From contig CBDCYR010000009.1 of NCBI GenBank assembly GCA_965224275.1, forward strand, positions 186,001 through 250,000: 64,000 nucleotides of DNA, given 5' to 3'. The position numbers and the translations under genes are program-made. Positions 43,153-51,024 of the stretch are shown piece after piece. The stretch's first letter is position 1. The number at the start of each line of letters is the position of its first letter. Below the pieces are notes generated by a model. It worked only from the letters and a program-made list of their open reading frames with translations. It was not told the DNA's origin and searched no databases. Source of the DNA: CAUZWH01 sp965224275. Lineage in GTDB: Bacteria > Pseudomonadota > Alphaproteobacteria > SHVV01.

Positions 43153-44540
43153 TGTGTCTCGAAAGTGGTGGAAATTGGTTTTGGCGCCTCTCCGAGCGGG
43201 TTGAGTTTTGCGGCGGTCAGGCCGCGCGGTCAAGGGTTTCGTCGGCGATTAGCTGATCGAGGGTTTCCCATCCATCGACTTTGCGCATCTGGATTTGGCC
43301 GCAAGCGAGGAGCGCCCAGAGGAGCATCGGCACTGTTTCGGGACACGGCAGCACGGTCTGTGTTTTGATCCGGCGCTTGAACTCCTCGTTGAGACGCTCA
43401 ATGGCGTTGGTCGTTCGGGCTGATTTCCATTGGCTCTTGGACAGGCGCGTGAAGGTAAAGAGCTTGTCGCCCGCTTCTGCGAGGCTGTCCGCGACGGCCC
43501 TGCATTTCAGCCGCCACTTGCGGACAAACGCCTTGCGGCGGGTTTCCACCTCGGAGGCAGTGTCGGCATAGATCATATCGCGGTAATCTTCGCTCAGCTC
43601 GTCATGCATGTGTTTGGGAGCATGACCCAGAAGGTTGCGGTGCTTGTGCACGGTGCAGCGTTGAACGGGAAGGTCATCGCCCCAAAGCGCCGACAGAGCC
43701 GCCTCCAGTCCCGGCGCGCCATCGACGATGACAAACCCGGGCCGTTTCAGTCCACGCGCATCAAGGTCGTCGAGGAACTGGCGCCACGCCGCCTGGCTTT
43801 CTCCGCCCATATTCCCGATCGAAAGCAAGACCTTCTGGCCATCCCGGCGCACCCCTATAGCCGCGAGAACCGAGATGTTGGTGGCCTTGCGATCCAGTCG
43901 GGTCTTGATCACAGTGCCGTCAAGGATCAGCCGAACGATATCCTCATCCGCGAGGCCACGGCTGCACCAGGCGTCCCAATCGACCTTCACCTTGCGCCAC
44001 GCCCGGCTCACAACGTCCTTGCTCACAGCACCCCCGAAGAGCCCGAACAGCGCGCGTTTCACCCGCCGCGTGTTGGTTCCGGACAGATACACCGAAGCGA
44101 TCAGCGCCTCGGCCTTTCTGGTCAGCCGCTGGTAGCGCGGCAGCGCCCGCGAACGCCATTCCGACGCCCGACCGTCTTCCTCAACGATCCGTGCACGCGG
44201 CACGCTCACCCTCTCGGTCCCGAATGTCCCCGTCAGTTGCCGCTCCCGGTGCCCGTTCCGATACCCTTGCCGAAGCGCGTCCTCTCGACCGTATCGGCAG
44301 CGCCCGAGAAACTGCGCAAGTTCCTCCTCAAAAACGGCCTCGATCGTGGATCTGATGTTCTCCCGCAGCCGGTCCTCGAGCGGATCATAGCCGGCGTCAT
44401 TGGCCAGTAGCGAAAGCGCGGAAGTCTCGGTAGTGTTCTTCATGGCGTGATCTCCTTGGCGGTGCTAGCCGCCGGTTGGGTGGTTGTCTTGTCACCCGGA
44501 GATTACGCCATCCTCAAATTTCCACCACTTTCGAGACACA
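43153..44540 (-). mobile_element. Second IS256-family insertion sequence (about 1.39 kb)
   Basis: The ends are near-perfect inverted repeats starting TGTGTCTCGAAAGTGGTGGA. No 8-9 bp target duplication is present. Instead, a 14-bp imperfect direct repeat abuts the element: GCGGTATCGCGGGT (43139-43152) and GCCGTATCGCGCGT (44541-44554), two mismatches. Removing the element and one repeat restores the host frame (QTRDTAVRV). Confidence 0.9.
43217..44443 (-). CDS. IS256-family (Mutator) transposase
   Basis: A 408-residue DDE transposase, ATG 44443 with AAGGAG upstream. Blocks: FLGRCRYGREDALRQGYRNG, VRLILDGTVIKTRLDRKATN (first Asp), GFVIVDGAPGLEAALSALWG (second Asp), VQRCTVHKHRNLLGHAPKHM and RTTNAIERLNEEFKRRIKTQ (Glu). 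It is intact and only distantly related to the IS256-family transposase at 20.3-21.5 kb, so it is a separate arrival. Confidence 0.96.
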   Translation of the reverse strand: MKNTTETSALSLLANDAGYDPLEDRLRENIRSTIEAVFEEELAQFLGRCRYGREDALRQGYRNGHRERQLTGTFGTERVSVPRARIVEEDGRASEWRSRALPRYQRLTRKAEALIASVYLSGTNTRRVKRALFGLFGGAVSKDVVSRAWRKVKVDWDAWCSRGLADEDIVRLILDGTVIKTRLDRKATNISVLAAIGVRRDGQKVLLSIGNMGGESQAAWRQFLDDLDARGLKRPGFVIVDGAPGLEAALSALWGDDLPVQRCTVHKHRNLLGHAPKHMHDELSEDYRDMIYADTASEVETRRKAFVRKWRLKCRAVADSLAEAGDKLFTFTRLSKSQWKSARTTNAIERLNEEFKRRIKTQTVLPCPETVPMLLWALLACGQIQMRKVDGWETLDQLIADETLDRAA

Positions 44541-44785
44541 GCCGTATCGCGCGTTTGCGCAATACTCGCGGCCTGTACGGCGCCCTCGAGCGCACTGCCC
44601 GCATTATCGAGTTTGCGCTGGTACGTCGCCGAATGAAGCAGCTCGCTCGGCGTAATGTGGTTGGCATCGAGGAACGTCCGCAACAAGCGACCGATAAGGA
44701 CACGCGCCTGGTGTTTATAGAAATGACCGGACTCGCTGCAATCGGCTGATTTTGCCAGCGAGATTTCTGCGTTGCGGACGGTCAA
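44541..44785 (-). pseudogene. Unrecognised protein, N-terminal piece
   Basis: The reading LTVRNAEISLAKSADCSESG, HFYKHQARVLIGRLLRTFLD, ANHITPSELLHSATYQRKLD, then ALEGAVQAASIAQTRDTA runs into the IS256-family element. A TTG at 44785 is the best start I can see; the frame is open further upstream to 44893 but that would overlap the Sel1 gene. Together with 42685-43152 and 39324-40122 it makes one gene of roughly 500 codons of unknown function. Confidence 0.65.
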
Positions 44786-44828
44786 AGAGATCTTGATGGT
44801 TGTGGCTACGAGCGCTCTCGAATCGTGC

Positions 44829-45644
44829 TTACTTTGAGCGCGGCGCGGGTTTCCACTGGTCGGCGAGTTTCCGTGCTCGGTCGAGAGACACACCCAGCAG
44901 CTCAGTGGTTAACGCGGTCCGACCGTTCGCCGCTGCCTTGGCGAGCTTGGCAGATCCGTTCTTTTCAGCCAGCAGGAACCACTTAAGGGCTTCCACGTCG
45001 TCTTGTTTGACGCCGGAACCGCGTTGGTAGGCGCGGGCCAAACGGTAATAAGCAAACGCGTTGCCCTGGCTTGCTGCGGCCCAGTACCAACGCACCGCCA
45101 TGCGATGGCTGATTGGGGTCCCGCGGCCGAGCCGATGGGCCTGACCGAGTTGATATTGCGCCCGGTGAAAGCCGCTTTCGGCAGCGCGCCGAAACCATTT
45201 CAGCGCTTTAGCCTCATCGCGGGACACGCCGGCGCCCCGGAGATAGTCGCGAGCGGTATTGTATTGCGATCGAACGTGGCCCCGTCTGGCAGCTGCAAGG
45301 AACCAACGCGCTGAACTAGCGAGATCTTTTTCGACCCCACGGCCGCGGCGATAGGCCAGACCGAGGTTGAACTTGGCAACGGCAGAGCCTTGATCCGCAG
45401 CCCGGCGATAGAGGTCGACAGCTTTGACGGGGTCTTGCACAACACCAAGCCCCTTCATGTGGAGCCAGCCAAGGTTGATCAGCGAACGCGGATCACCGCG
45501 CCGCGCCGATACGCTGTAGAGTTCGGCGGCCTGGGCGTAGTCGCCGCTGCGTTCCGCCTTGCGTGCCGTTTTGAAATCAGCCAGCGCTGGGGCGGCCGTC
45601 AGGACCATCGAGATGATCAGGAAGGATTTTAGTATCGGTGCCAT
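44829..45644 (-). CDS. Secreted Sel1-repeat protein
   Basis: A 271-residue protein with a signal peptide (LKSFLIISMVLTAAPALA, cleaved before DFKTARK) and about six Sel1-like TPR repeats: SARRGDPRSLINLGWLHMKG, AADQGSAVAKFNLGLAYRRG, AARRGHVRSQYNTARDYLRG, AAESGFHRAQYQLGQAHRLG, AASQGNAFAYYRLARAYQRG. Sel1 repeats bind other proteins; in the periplasm they often act in signalling or envelope assembly. It lies upstream of the interrupted unknown gene on the same strand, with no clear operon partner. Confidence 0.92.
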   Translation of the reverse strand: MAPILKSFLIISMVLTAAPALADFKTARKAERSGDYAQAAELYSVSARRGDPRSLINLGWLHMKGLGVVQDPVKAVDLYRRAADQGSAVAKFNLGLAYRRGRGVEKDLASSARWFLAAARRGHVRSQYNTARDYLRGAGVSRDEAKALKWFRRAAESGFHRAQYQLGQAHRLGRGTPISHRMAVRWYWAAASQGNAFAYYRLARAYQRGSGVKQDDVEALKWFLLAEKNGSAKLAKAAANGRTALTTELLGVSLDRARKLADQWKPAPRSK

Positions 45645-45780
45645 TCGTTCTCTTACCCTGTCCGGAATTGACGGCTACGTGATTTCCCGTAGCGAGCGCG
45701 GTGTTGCCAGTAGAAATAGGCAATCCGGTTCACCCTGGTTTGACTGGCATTTGACTCAAATTTGACTGAACATAGTCGTT

Positions 45781-46536
45781 GTGAACGACGTCGATTGGAA
45801 TGAAGCCGTGCCAGCGATAAGAACCACCCCTGCGACGTCTTCGGTGGCGATCGCCGAAGACGACGAAATCGTCGCCAATCTATTGGCCGCGCAAATTGAA
45901 TCCATCGATTGCGTTGCGACGATCGCGACGTCGGGCAAGGAACTGCTGGCGCTGCTTGAGAGAGATCCGGTAGATCTCGTAATGTTGGACCTCGGCTTAC
46001 CGGATGAAGACGGGCTGGTCTTGGCGCGGCAGATCAAGTCGAGAGCGCCGCTCCTGCCAGTTATCGTGCTAACCGCGCGCGCCAGCGATGAAGACCGTAT
46101 TGCCGCCCTCGAAATCGGCGTTGACGATTACATGCTGAAAAACGTGGGTACCCGCGAACTGCTGTTGCGTGTTCGCAATGCGCTGGATCGGGCCGGCCCC
46201 ACCGGCGGTAGCGGCCCGCGTAACGCCGTGTCGCATCTTCGGTTTGGTGATTGGTTGCTCGATCTAGATGCCCGCCGCCTAACCAATAGCGAAGGCGCAG
46301 AAACCGGCCTCACCCGCGGCGAGTTTGATCTTCTCGCGGCCCTCGCGAAATCCCCCAACCGAGTGAGAACACGCAGTCAACTTCTGGACGAACTGAGCCG
46401 AGGGTCGGAACCGCCCGCCGACCGGATGATCGACGCGTTTGTCAGCCGCGTGCGGGCAAAAATGGGCGATCGCCGAATCATCACCACGATTACTGGGATT
46501 GGTTACCGCTTCAACGGCGTCGTAACGACACGTTAG
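45781..46536 (+). CDS. OmpR/PhoB-family response regulator
   Basis: A 251-residue regulator with a receiver (AIAEDDEIVANLLAAQIES, acceptor Asp in LVMLDLGLPDEDG, Thr in VIVLTARASDED; the usual conserved Lys is within DYMLKNVGTRE) and a winged-helix DNA-binding domain (LTRGEFDLLAALAKSPNRVR...VSRVRAKMGDRRIITTITGI). The start is probably GTG at 45781. The C-terminus overlaps the convergent Hpt gene by 4 bp. No histidine kinase adjoins it, so it may receive phosphate through the Hpt protein next door. Confidence 0.92.
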   Translation: MNDVDWNEAVPAIRTTPATSSVAIAEDDEIVANLLAAQIESIDCVATIATSGKELLALLERDPVDLVMLDLGLPDEDGLVLARQIKSRAPLLPVIVLTARASDEDRIAALEIGVDDYMLKNVGTRELLLRVRNALDRAGPTGGSGPRNAVSHLRFGDWLLDLDARRLTNSEGAETGLTRGEFDLLAALAKSPNRVRTRSQLLDELSRGSEPPADRMIDAFVSRVRAKMGDRRIITTITGIGYRFNGVVTTR

Positions 46537-46865
46537 TCAGGGCGCGCGATCGCCAACCGCAGCGCCTCTATCAAGGCCGCGATCTCGTCTAATCCATCCG
46601 CTTGATCGGTCTCTAATCTCAGCATCTCGGCCGTATGATCTTCAAGTCGCGCGGCCAGTGCGCTTAGTTGCGGGTAGCCGAATCGAGCACTTGAGCCGGC
46701 CATTCGATGCGCCACAACTTTGATCTCGCGGACGACGTCGTCATCTACACCATCGCTGGTCGCTTGTCTCAGCAGGCCCTCCATCAGTCCAACGTCGTGT
46801 GGCAATCGCTCGATAAGTTGAAGCCGCAGTTGGTCGATTTTTTGCTGCATAGAGTCGCTTGTCAT
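46533..46865 (-). CDS. Hpt (histidine phosphotransfer) domain protein
   Basis: A 110-residue four-helix Hpt protein. The phosphorylatable His is in EIKVVAHRMAGSSARFGYPQ, matching the HxxKGSS-type signature. Hpt proteins shuttle phosphate between a hybrid kinase and a response regulator. It converges with the OmpR-type gene, overlapping by 4 bp. The first good plus-strand terminator lies beyond its 5' end, so it may be covered by an antisense transcript from the regulator gene. Confidence 0.85.
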   Translation of the reverse strand: MTSDSMQQKIDQLRLQLIERLPHDVGLMEGLLRQATSDGVDDDVVREIKVVAHRMAGSSARFGYPQLSALAARLEDHTAEMLRLETDQADGLDEIAALIEALRLAIARPD

Positions 46866-46885
46866 TGGCTGGCATTGTCACGGCG

Positions 46886-46922
46886 ATTGGAGGAGAGCGT
46901 AGCCAAACTCTCCTCCAGCTTT
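46886..46922 (+). terminator. Strong rho-independent terminator, plus strand
   Basis: A 10-bp perfect stem TGGAGGAGAG (46886-46895) with CTCTCCTCCA (46906-46915) is followed by GCTTTTT on the plus strand. It is the first clear terminator downstream of the response regulator at 45781-46536, but it lies past the whole hpt gene. Confidence 0.8.
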
Positions 46923-46954
46923 TTCCAATCTATTCGGATTGGCGTTAGGCGTCG

Positions 46955-47416
46955 CTAAAGACCGACGATTTGATTCTGTAAGCCGCCAACCGCTTCTAGC
47001 AGTTCGTTCTTTTCGCGCTCGGGTACGCTGAACTTATCGAGTGCGGCGGCAAGATGGGCGCCGGTCCAATTGAACTCCTCGGTCGAGATGTTCATGCCTT
47101 TGTGAGTTTCAGGCATCGAGCGTCCGCTATACGAGCAGGGCCCGCCAGACACATCGCAGATCTGTTCAACGAGGAGGAATTTGAACTTGTTTATGTCGGT
47201 TTTGGCGAAGAAGCGGTTGACCCGACTATCGGCTGCGACCCTTGCCGTGAACTCGTCAACAACGGCGGTGATGGCGGGTTTGCCGCCGAGCCTGTCATAA
47301 AGGCTGGCAGAGGCCATATTCGTGCCATTGACCGCGCCCATTTCAACCATCTGCATCTCGCAGCCACCTGCCGCGAGGAGGGTTGTGAGCGCGAATGCGG
47401 TGATTATCCGTTTCAT
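46955..47416 (-). CDS. Group 1 truncated haemoglobin with lipoprotein signal
   Basis: A 153-residue protein whose mature part is a group 1 (TrHbN-type) globin: SLYDRLGGKPAITAVVDEFT, RVNRFFAKTDINKFKFLLVE, the proximal-His region MPETHKGMNISTEEFNWTGA. The ATG at 47416 (AGGGAG upstream) opens a signal peptide ending LLAAGGC, a lipobox, so the globin is probably anchored in the periplasm, which is unusual for a family that is mostly cytosolic. A role in NO or oxygen handling is likely by family. It stands alone. Confidence 0.88.
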   Translation of the reverse strand: MKRIITAFALTTLLAAGGCEMQMVEMGAVNGTNMASASLYDRLGGKPAITAVVDEFTARVAADSRVNRFFAKTDINKFKFLLVEQICDVSGGPCSYSGRSMPETHKGMNISTEEFNWTGAHLAAALDKFSVPEREKNELLEAVGGLQNQIVGL

Positions 47417-47670
47417 ATGAAAACTCCCTTGGGTTGCATCGTGGAGACGCGTGATACCAATAGTGTAGATGCCGACGCCGCGACCCCGGCAACTTCTCGA
47501 ATCCATTAGACTGTCTCAACCATGTACCACGCGCCTGTAACAAGTAGCAGTCGCACCCGCCTGGCGTCATCCTAACTAACGCGACAGAACAAGATCATAT
47601 TCCAACCAAAGGCTCGCGCGGCCATCCAGTCCTGGCCAAGTCTGCTTGTTTGAACCGAACCCGTACCTTG

Positions 47671-48366
47671 ATGCCAACTCCACAACCAAGCTATCCGGAA
47701 ATCGTATCGGCTGCGGAAAAACTCGGGCTGATCGCGCGTGGCGGCTTCCATCCGAGCGAGGCGGACCGCGTTCCGCGTGTATTTGGTGATGTCGAGGTTG
47801 GAACCCTGGTGTTGCTTGGCAACGCAGGGCCTGACATGTGGGCGGTGGTCGGCGCGGTTGTGGAATCGAGCAACGCGCGTAACCCCCTCGATGATTGGAT
47901 CAAGCAACATGTCGGCGCCATGGCGGCCGAGCTTGGCGCTGTGCCGCTTTATCCGTTTGGGGGGCCGCCGTTTCTGCCATTTCTTAGTTGGGCGGAGCGC
48001 GCCGAACCAGTCGCATCATCGGCGCTCGGTATCTTGATACACGCCGACTACGGGCTCTGGCACGCTTATCGCGCCGCGCTCGCCTTTCCCGTGCGGTTCG
48101 ATGTCCCAAGGTTCGGGGAGGTTCGACGCCCGTGCGACAGCTGTGTCGATAAGCCGTGCCTTAACACCTGCCCGGTGGGCGCGTTTTCACAAGAACGATT
48201 TGATGTCGCGTCGTGCGGCGCGCACGTCGCCGCACCGGCCGGCGCCGATTGTCTCGGAACCGGCTGCCGGGCGCGACGAGCATGTCCGGTCGGGCAGGGC
48301 TATGCTTACGCGCCGGAGCAAGCCAGATTCCACATGGCTGCATTTCTGGGCCGAAATTCGAACTAG
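47671..48366 (+). CDS. 4Fe-4S ferredoxin-type protein (QueG-like C-terminal pattern)
   Basis: A 231-residue soluble iron-sulfur protein. A first cluster motif is CDSCVDKPCLNTCPVGAF; a second, looser set is CGAHVAAPAGADCLGTGCRARRACPVG (quoted as CGAH, DCLGTGC, RACPVG). The N-terminal domain (LGLIARGGFHPSEADRVPRV, LVLLGNAGPDMWAVV) resembles that of epoxyqueuosine-reductase relatives but lacks their B12 domain length, so the substrate is unknown. I chose ATG 47671 over the TTG at 47650. The stop codon TAG falls inside a 21-bp palindrome that is related to the 295-bp element at 63.6 kb. Confidence 0.8.
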   Translation: MPTPQPSYPEIVSAAEKLGLIARGGFHPSEADRVPRVFGDVEVGTLVLLGNAGPDMWAVVGAVVESSNARNPLDDWIKQHVGAMAAELGAVPLYPFGGPPFLPFLSWAERAEPVASSALGILIHADYGLWHAYRAALAFPVRFDVPRFGEVRRPCDSCVDKPCLNTCPVGAFSQERFDVASCGAHVAAPAGADCLGTGCRARRACPVGQGYAYAPEQARFHMAAFLGRNSN

Positions 48367-48383
48367 TGGATGGAATCCACTAG
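48363..48383. repeat. Minimal hairpin related to the 63.6-kb palindromic element
   Basis: CTAGTGGA-TGGAA-TCCACTAG is an 8-bp perfect stem with a 5-nt loop. Its first 17 bases, CTAGTGGATGGAATCCA, are identical to the terminal inverted repeat of the element at 63582-63876. It supplies the stop codon of the 4Fe-4S protein gene. Confidence 0.7.
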
Positions 48384-48438
48384 CGCGAGTGCCCACTCAA
48401 CCGCCTCTAAACCTTGCGACGGGCGATGAATGCCGGCG

Positions 48439-50865
48439 TTAATTCGGCAGCGGATCGATGCCGATGTCGATGGGGCTTTTGCCCGTCTGATAGTGTTGCC
48501 AGATCATCCGATAGGCTGCTTCGAGGTGACGCGCCAGCCGCTGCGGGTCGAATAATGGCTGGTTCAACCGTTTGTGCTCGAGATCGGCGCGCAGCGCGGC
48601 CCGCTGCTCCGAGTTCGTGGCCAACTCATAGACCAGCGTTTCGTACGCCGCGATGGTTTCGGTGATCAGTTGCGGCAACCCAATGGCTGACAAGATTGAT
48701 GCGCCGGTTCGCATCGAGTGGGAAGGACCCGCGATGGTAACGACTGGAACGCCGGTCCACAGAGCGTCGATCGTTGTTACCCCACCCACGTGGTAGTGCG
48801 TGTCCAGCGCGAGGTCAGCAAGGTGGTGGCGCGCCAGGTGGTCGCTTCGCTCGAGCCGGCCCGCAAATACCAAACGCTTGGGATCGACACCTCTTGCTTT
48901 CGCTTCGCGCCGAAGATTCTCTTGGGCAATTTTCGCACCCTCGCGCAACCACAGCACGCTGCGCGGAATCCGTTCGAGCAAGCGCATCCAGACTGAAAAT
49001 ATCTCCGGATTGATCTTGTAATGGGCGTTGAAGTTGGCGAGCACCACGGCGTCATCGGGTAATCCGCAATCCGCGCGCGTGAAAGGCCGTGCCGAGATCT
49101 CAGCGGGCGTGGCGGCCATGAAGCTATCGGGGAGAAAGATAAGCGATTCACTGCAAAAGGGCGCTAACTCGGGGGGTGTATGCACGGGATCGGTAACGAG
49201 ATAGTCGATGAAATTGGCGCCCAGTGTTGCCCCGTAGCCGAGGTAGTGAATTTGCACTGGGGCGGGTCGTAGCGCGAAAAGTTCGAGGCCGGAATCGCGG
49301 GTGTGGCCCGCGAGGTCGATGAGAATATCGATATTATCGTCCCGAATGCGATCGATCGACTGGGCATATGAGAGGGGGCCAAGATCCACGAAACCGTCGA
49401 AATCACGTTGATATGAGGTGAAAGAGAGATCGGGGCGCGGGCTCACCGAATAGCCATGCCACGCAAAGTCGTCGCGGCTGTGTGCCGCCAGCAGGCCGTG
49501 GAATACCATGCCCAAGCTATGTTCACGAAAATCAGGGGAGACATAGCCGATGCGCAGCTTGCGATTGCTTGACGTTGAAGGTGAGTGGGGTCGCGTGGCC
49601 GTGGTCTGCCCTTGCATCGTGCGTTCGATCTCGTTCGACATTGCCCGGGCGACGGCCAGCCTCAACGACGGTGACGCCGGCGTCCCGGCGATTCCAAACG
49701 GTGGTGCGGAAACGGTCTCGCCGGCGGTTCGCTTGCGTTCCAATGAGCCAAGCATCCGCTCGATCACCGCGTCGAGGTCACGCCAATCACATTGATACAT
49801 AAGGGCATGCACCAAAAACGGCAGTGCCGAGTCGAACGACGGGTCGCTAGCGAGCGCTTGGCGAAACGCCACGGCTGCTTCCTGGTGGCGTCCCAGTGTT
49901 TGGTAAATGTGTCCCAGATTGACGTGGGTGTCGGCAACATCAGGCGCCAGATTCGCGGCAACTTCATAGAGTTCGACCGCATCCTCGTGGAGTCCGGTTG
50001 CCATCAACGAGATGGCGAGATTGTTGATGGCTTGGAGATAATTGCTGCGTAGATCGATGGCGCGCCGGAACGCCGCGATCGCCTCCGAGTGGCGTGCTGC
50101 GCGCTGGTGCAACAGGCCCAGCGCGTTGAGGGCGGCGGGGTCGTCGGGATAGTCGTCCAAATAGTTCTGGACCTCGCTGGCCGCGCGCTGAAGGTCGCCA
50201 AATTCGATGCGCAGCTGTGCCCGATTTAGGCGCGCCGCCGCCAATTTCGGGTCGTGGCTCAGCGCCCGATCATATGCGGCTAGGGCTGGTTCGTAGTTGC
50301 GTTCCGCTTCGTAGGCATTGCCCAGGCTGTTCCATGCCGCGGCAAAATCTGAACGCAATTCGATTGCTCGGGTTAACGACTCGATTGCTTCGGCCGGGCG
50401 CTTGAGACTGAGAAGGGCAGTCCCGAGATTGCTATGGACCTCGGCGACATCGGGGGCAGTGGCGATGGCCTGGCGGTAGTAGCGAACCGCTGCTTCGTTA
50501 TCGCCGTCGGACTGTGCCGATGTTCCAAGATAGAACGCAGCTTCCGCATCGCCGGCGTTGCGCGAAATCGCCTCCGTTAAGAGTTTGCGCGCCAGGTCGG
50601 TGTCACCGCGTTTGGCATGGATGAGGCCGGCATTGCGTTGCGCCTGCGGGTCGTCTGGTGTTATCGCGAGTGTGCGTTCGCAACATGCCAGCGCTTCATC
50701 AAGGGTGTTCTCCGCGATGAGCACGCTGGTGAGGTTGGTCAGCGCACCAATATGCCGGGGATCGGCATCGAGAACGCGTCGATATTCGGCCTTTGCCGCC
50801 TCAGCATGCCCCGCTTGTTGCAGCGAAAGGGCGGCGGCAAAACCGCTGTGGACGTCGTAGGTCAC
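48439..50865 (-). CDS. TPR protein with SPINDLY/O-GlcNAc-transferase-like domain
   Basis: An 808-residue protein. Residues 1-370 hold about ten TPR repeats (HIGALTNLTSVLIAENTLDE, AEVHSNLGTALLSLKRPAEA, AAWNSLGNAYEAERNYEPAL). The C-terminal 420 residues are a GT41-type glycosyltransferase domain: RIGYVSPDFREHSLGMVFHG, IDILIDLAGHTRDSGLELFA, RPAPVQIHYLGYGATLGANF, FNAHYKINPEIFSVWMRLLE, LALDTHYHVGGVTTIDALWT and GVPVVTIAGPSHSMRTGASI. Bacterial members transfer sugars to proteins, in some species flagellin; whether that applies here is inference. It is monocistronic. Confidence 0.93.
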   Translation of the reverse strand: MTYDVHSGFAAALSLQQAGHAEAAKAEYRRVLDADPRHIGALTNLTSVLIAENTLDEALACCERTLAITPDDPQAQRNAGLIHAKRGDTDLARKLLTEAISRNAGDAEAAFYLGTSAQSDGDNEAAVRYYRQAIATAPDVAEVHSNLGTALLSLKRPAEAIESLTRAIELRSDFAAAWNSLGNAYEAERNYEPALAAYDRALSHDPKLAAARLNRAQLRIEFGDLQRAASEVQNYLDDYPDDPAALNALGLLHQRAARHSEAIAAFRRAIDLRSNYLQAINNLAISLMATGLHEDAVELYEVAANLAPDVADTHVNLGHIYQTLGRHQEAAVAFRQALASDPSFDSALPFLVHALMYQCDWRDLDAVIERMLGSLERKRTAGETVSAPPFGIAGTPASPSLRLAVARAMSNEIERTMQGQTTATRPHSPSTSSNRKLRIGYVSPDFREHSLGMVFHGLLAAHSRDDFAWHGYSVSPRPDLSFTSYQRDFDGFVDLGPLSYAQSIDRIRDDNIDILIDLAGHTRDSGLELFALRPAPVQIHYLGYGATLGANFIDYLVTDPVHTPPELAPFCSESLIFLPDSFMAATPAEISARPFTRADCGLPDDAVVLANFNAHYKINPEIFSVWMRLLERIPRSVLWLREGAKIAQENLRREAKARGVDPKRLVFAGRLERSDHLARHHLADLALDTHYHVGGVTTIDALWTGVPVVTIAGPSHSMRTGASILSAIGLPQLITETIAAYETLVYELATNSEQRAALRADLEHKRLNQPLFDPQRLARHLEAAYRMIWQHYQTGKSPIDIGIDPLPN

Positions 50866-51024
50866 CTGTGAAGCCTAGATCTCATTGCTGCTGAGCACCC
50901 CCAGCCCGATCGCCCCTCATCGTCCACGAACGATCGACGATGTGCTACACGATGGAGGAATTGACGGACGCGCCTTCGTGGCTGAAGGCTCGATCGGTTT
51001 ATCTTAGGACGGGACCAACGCGAA

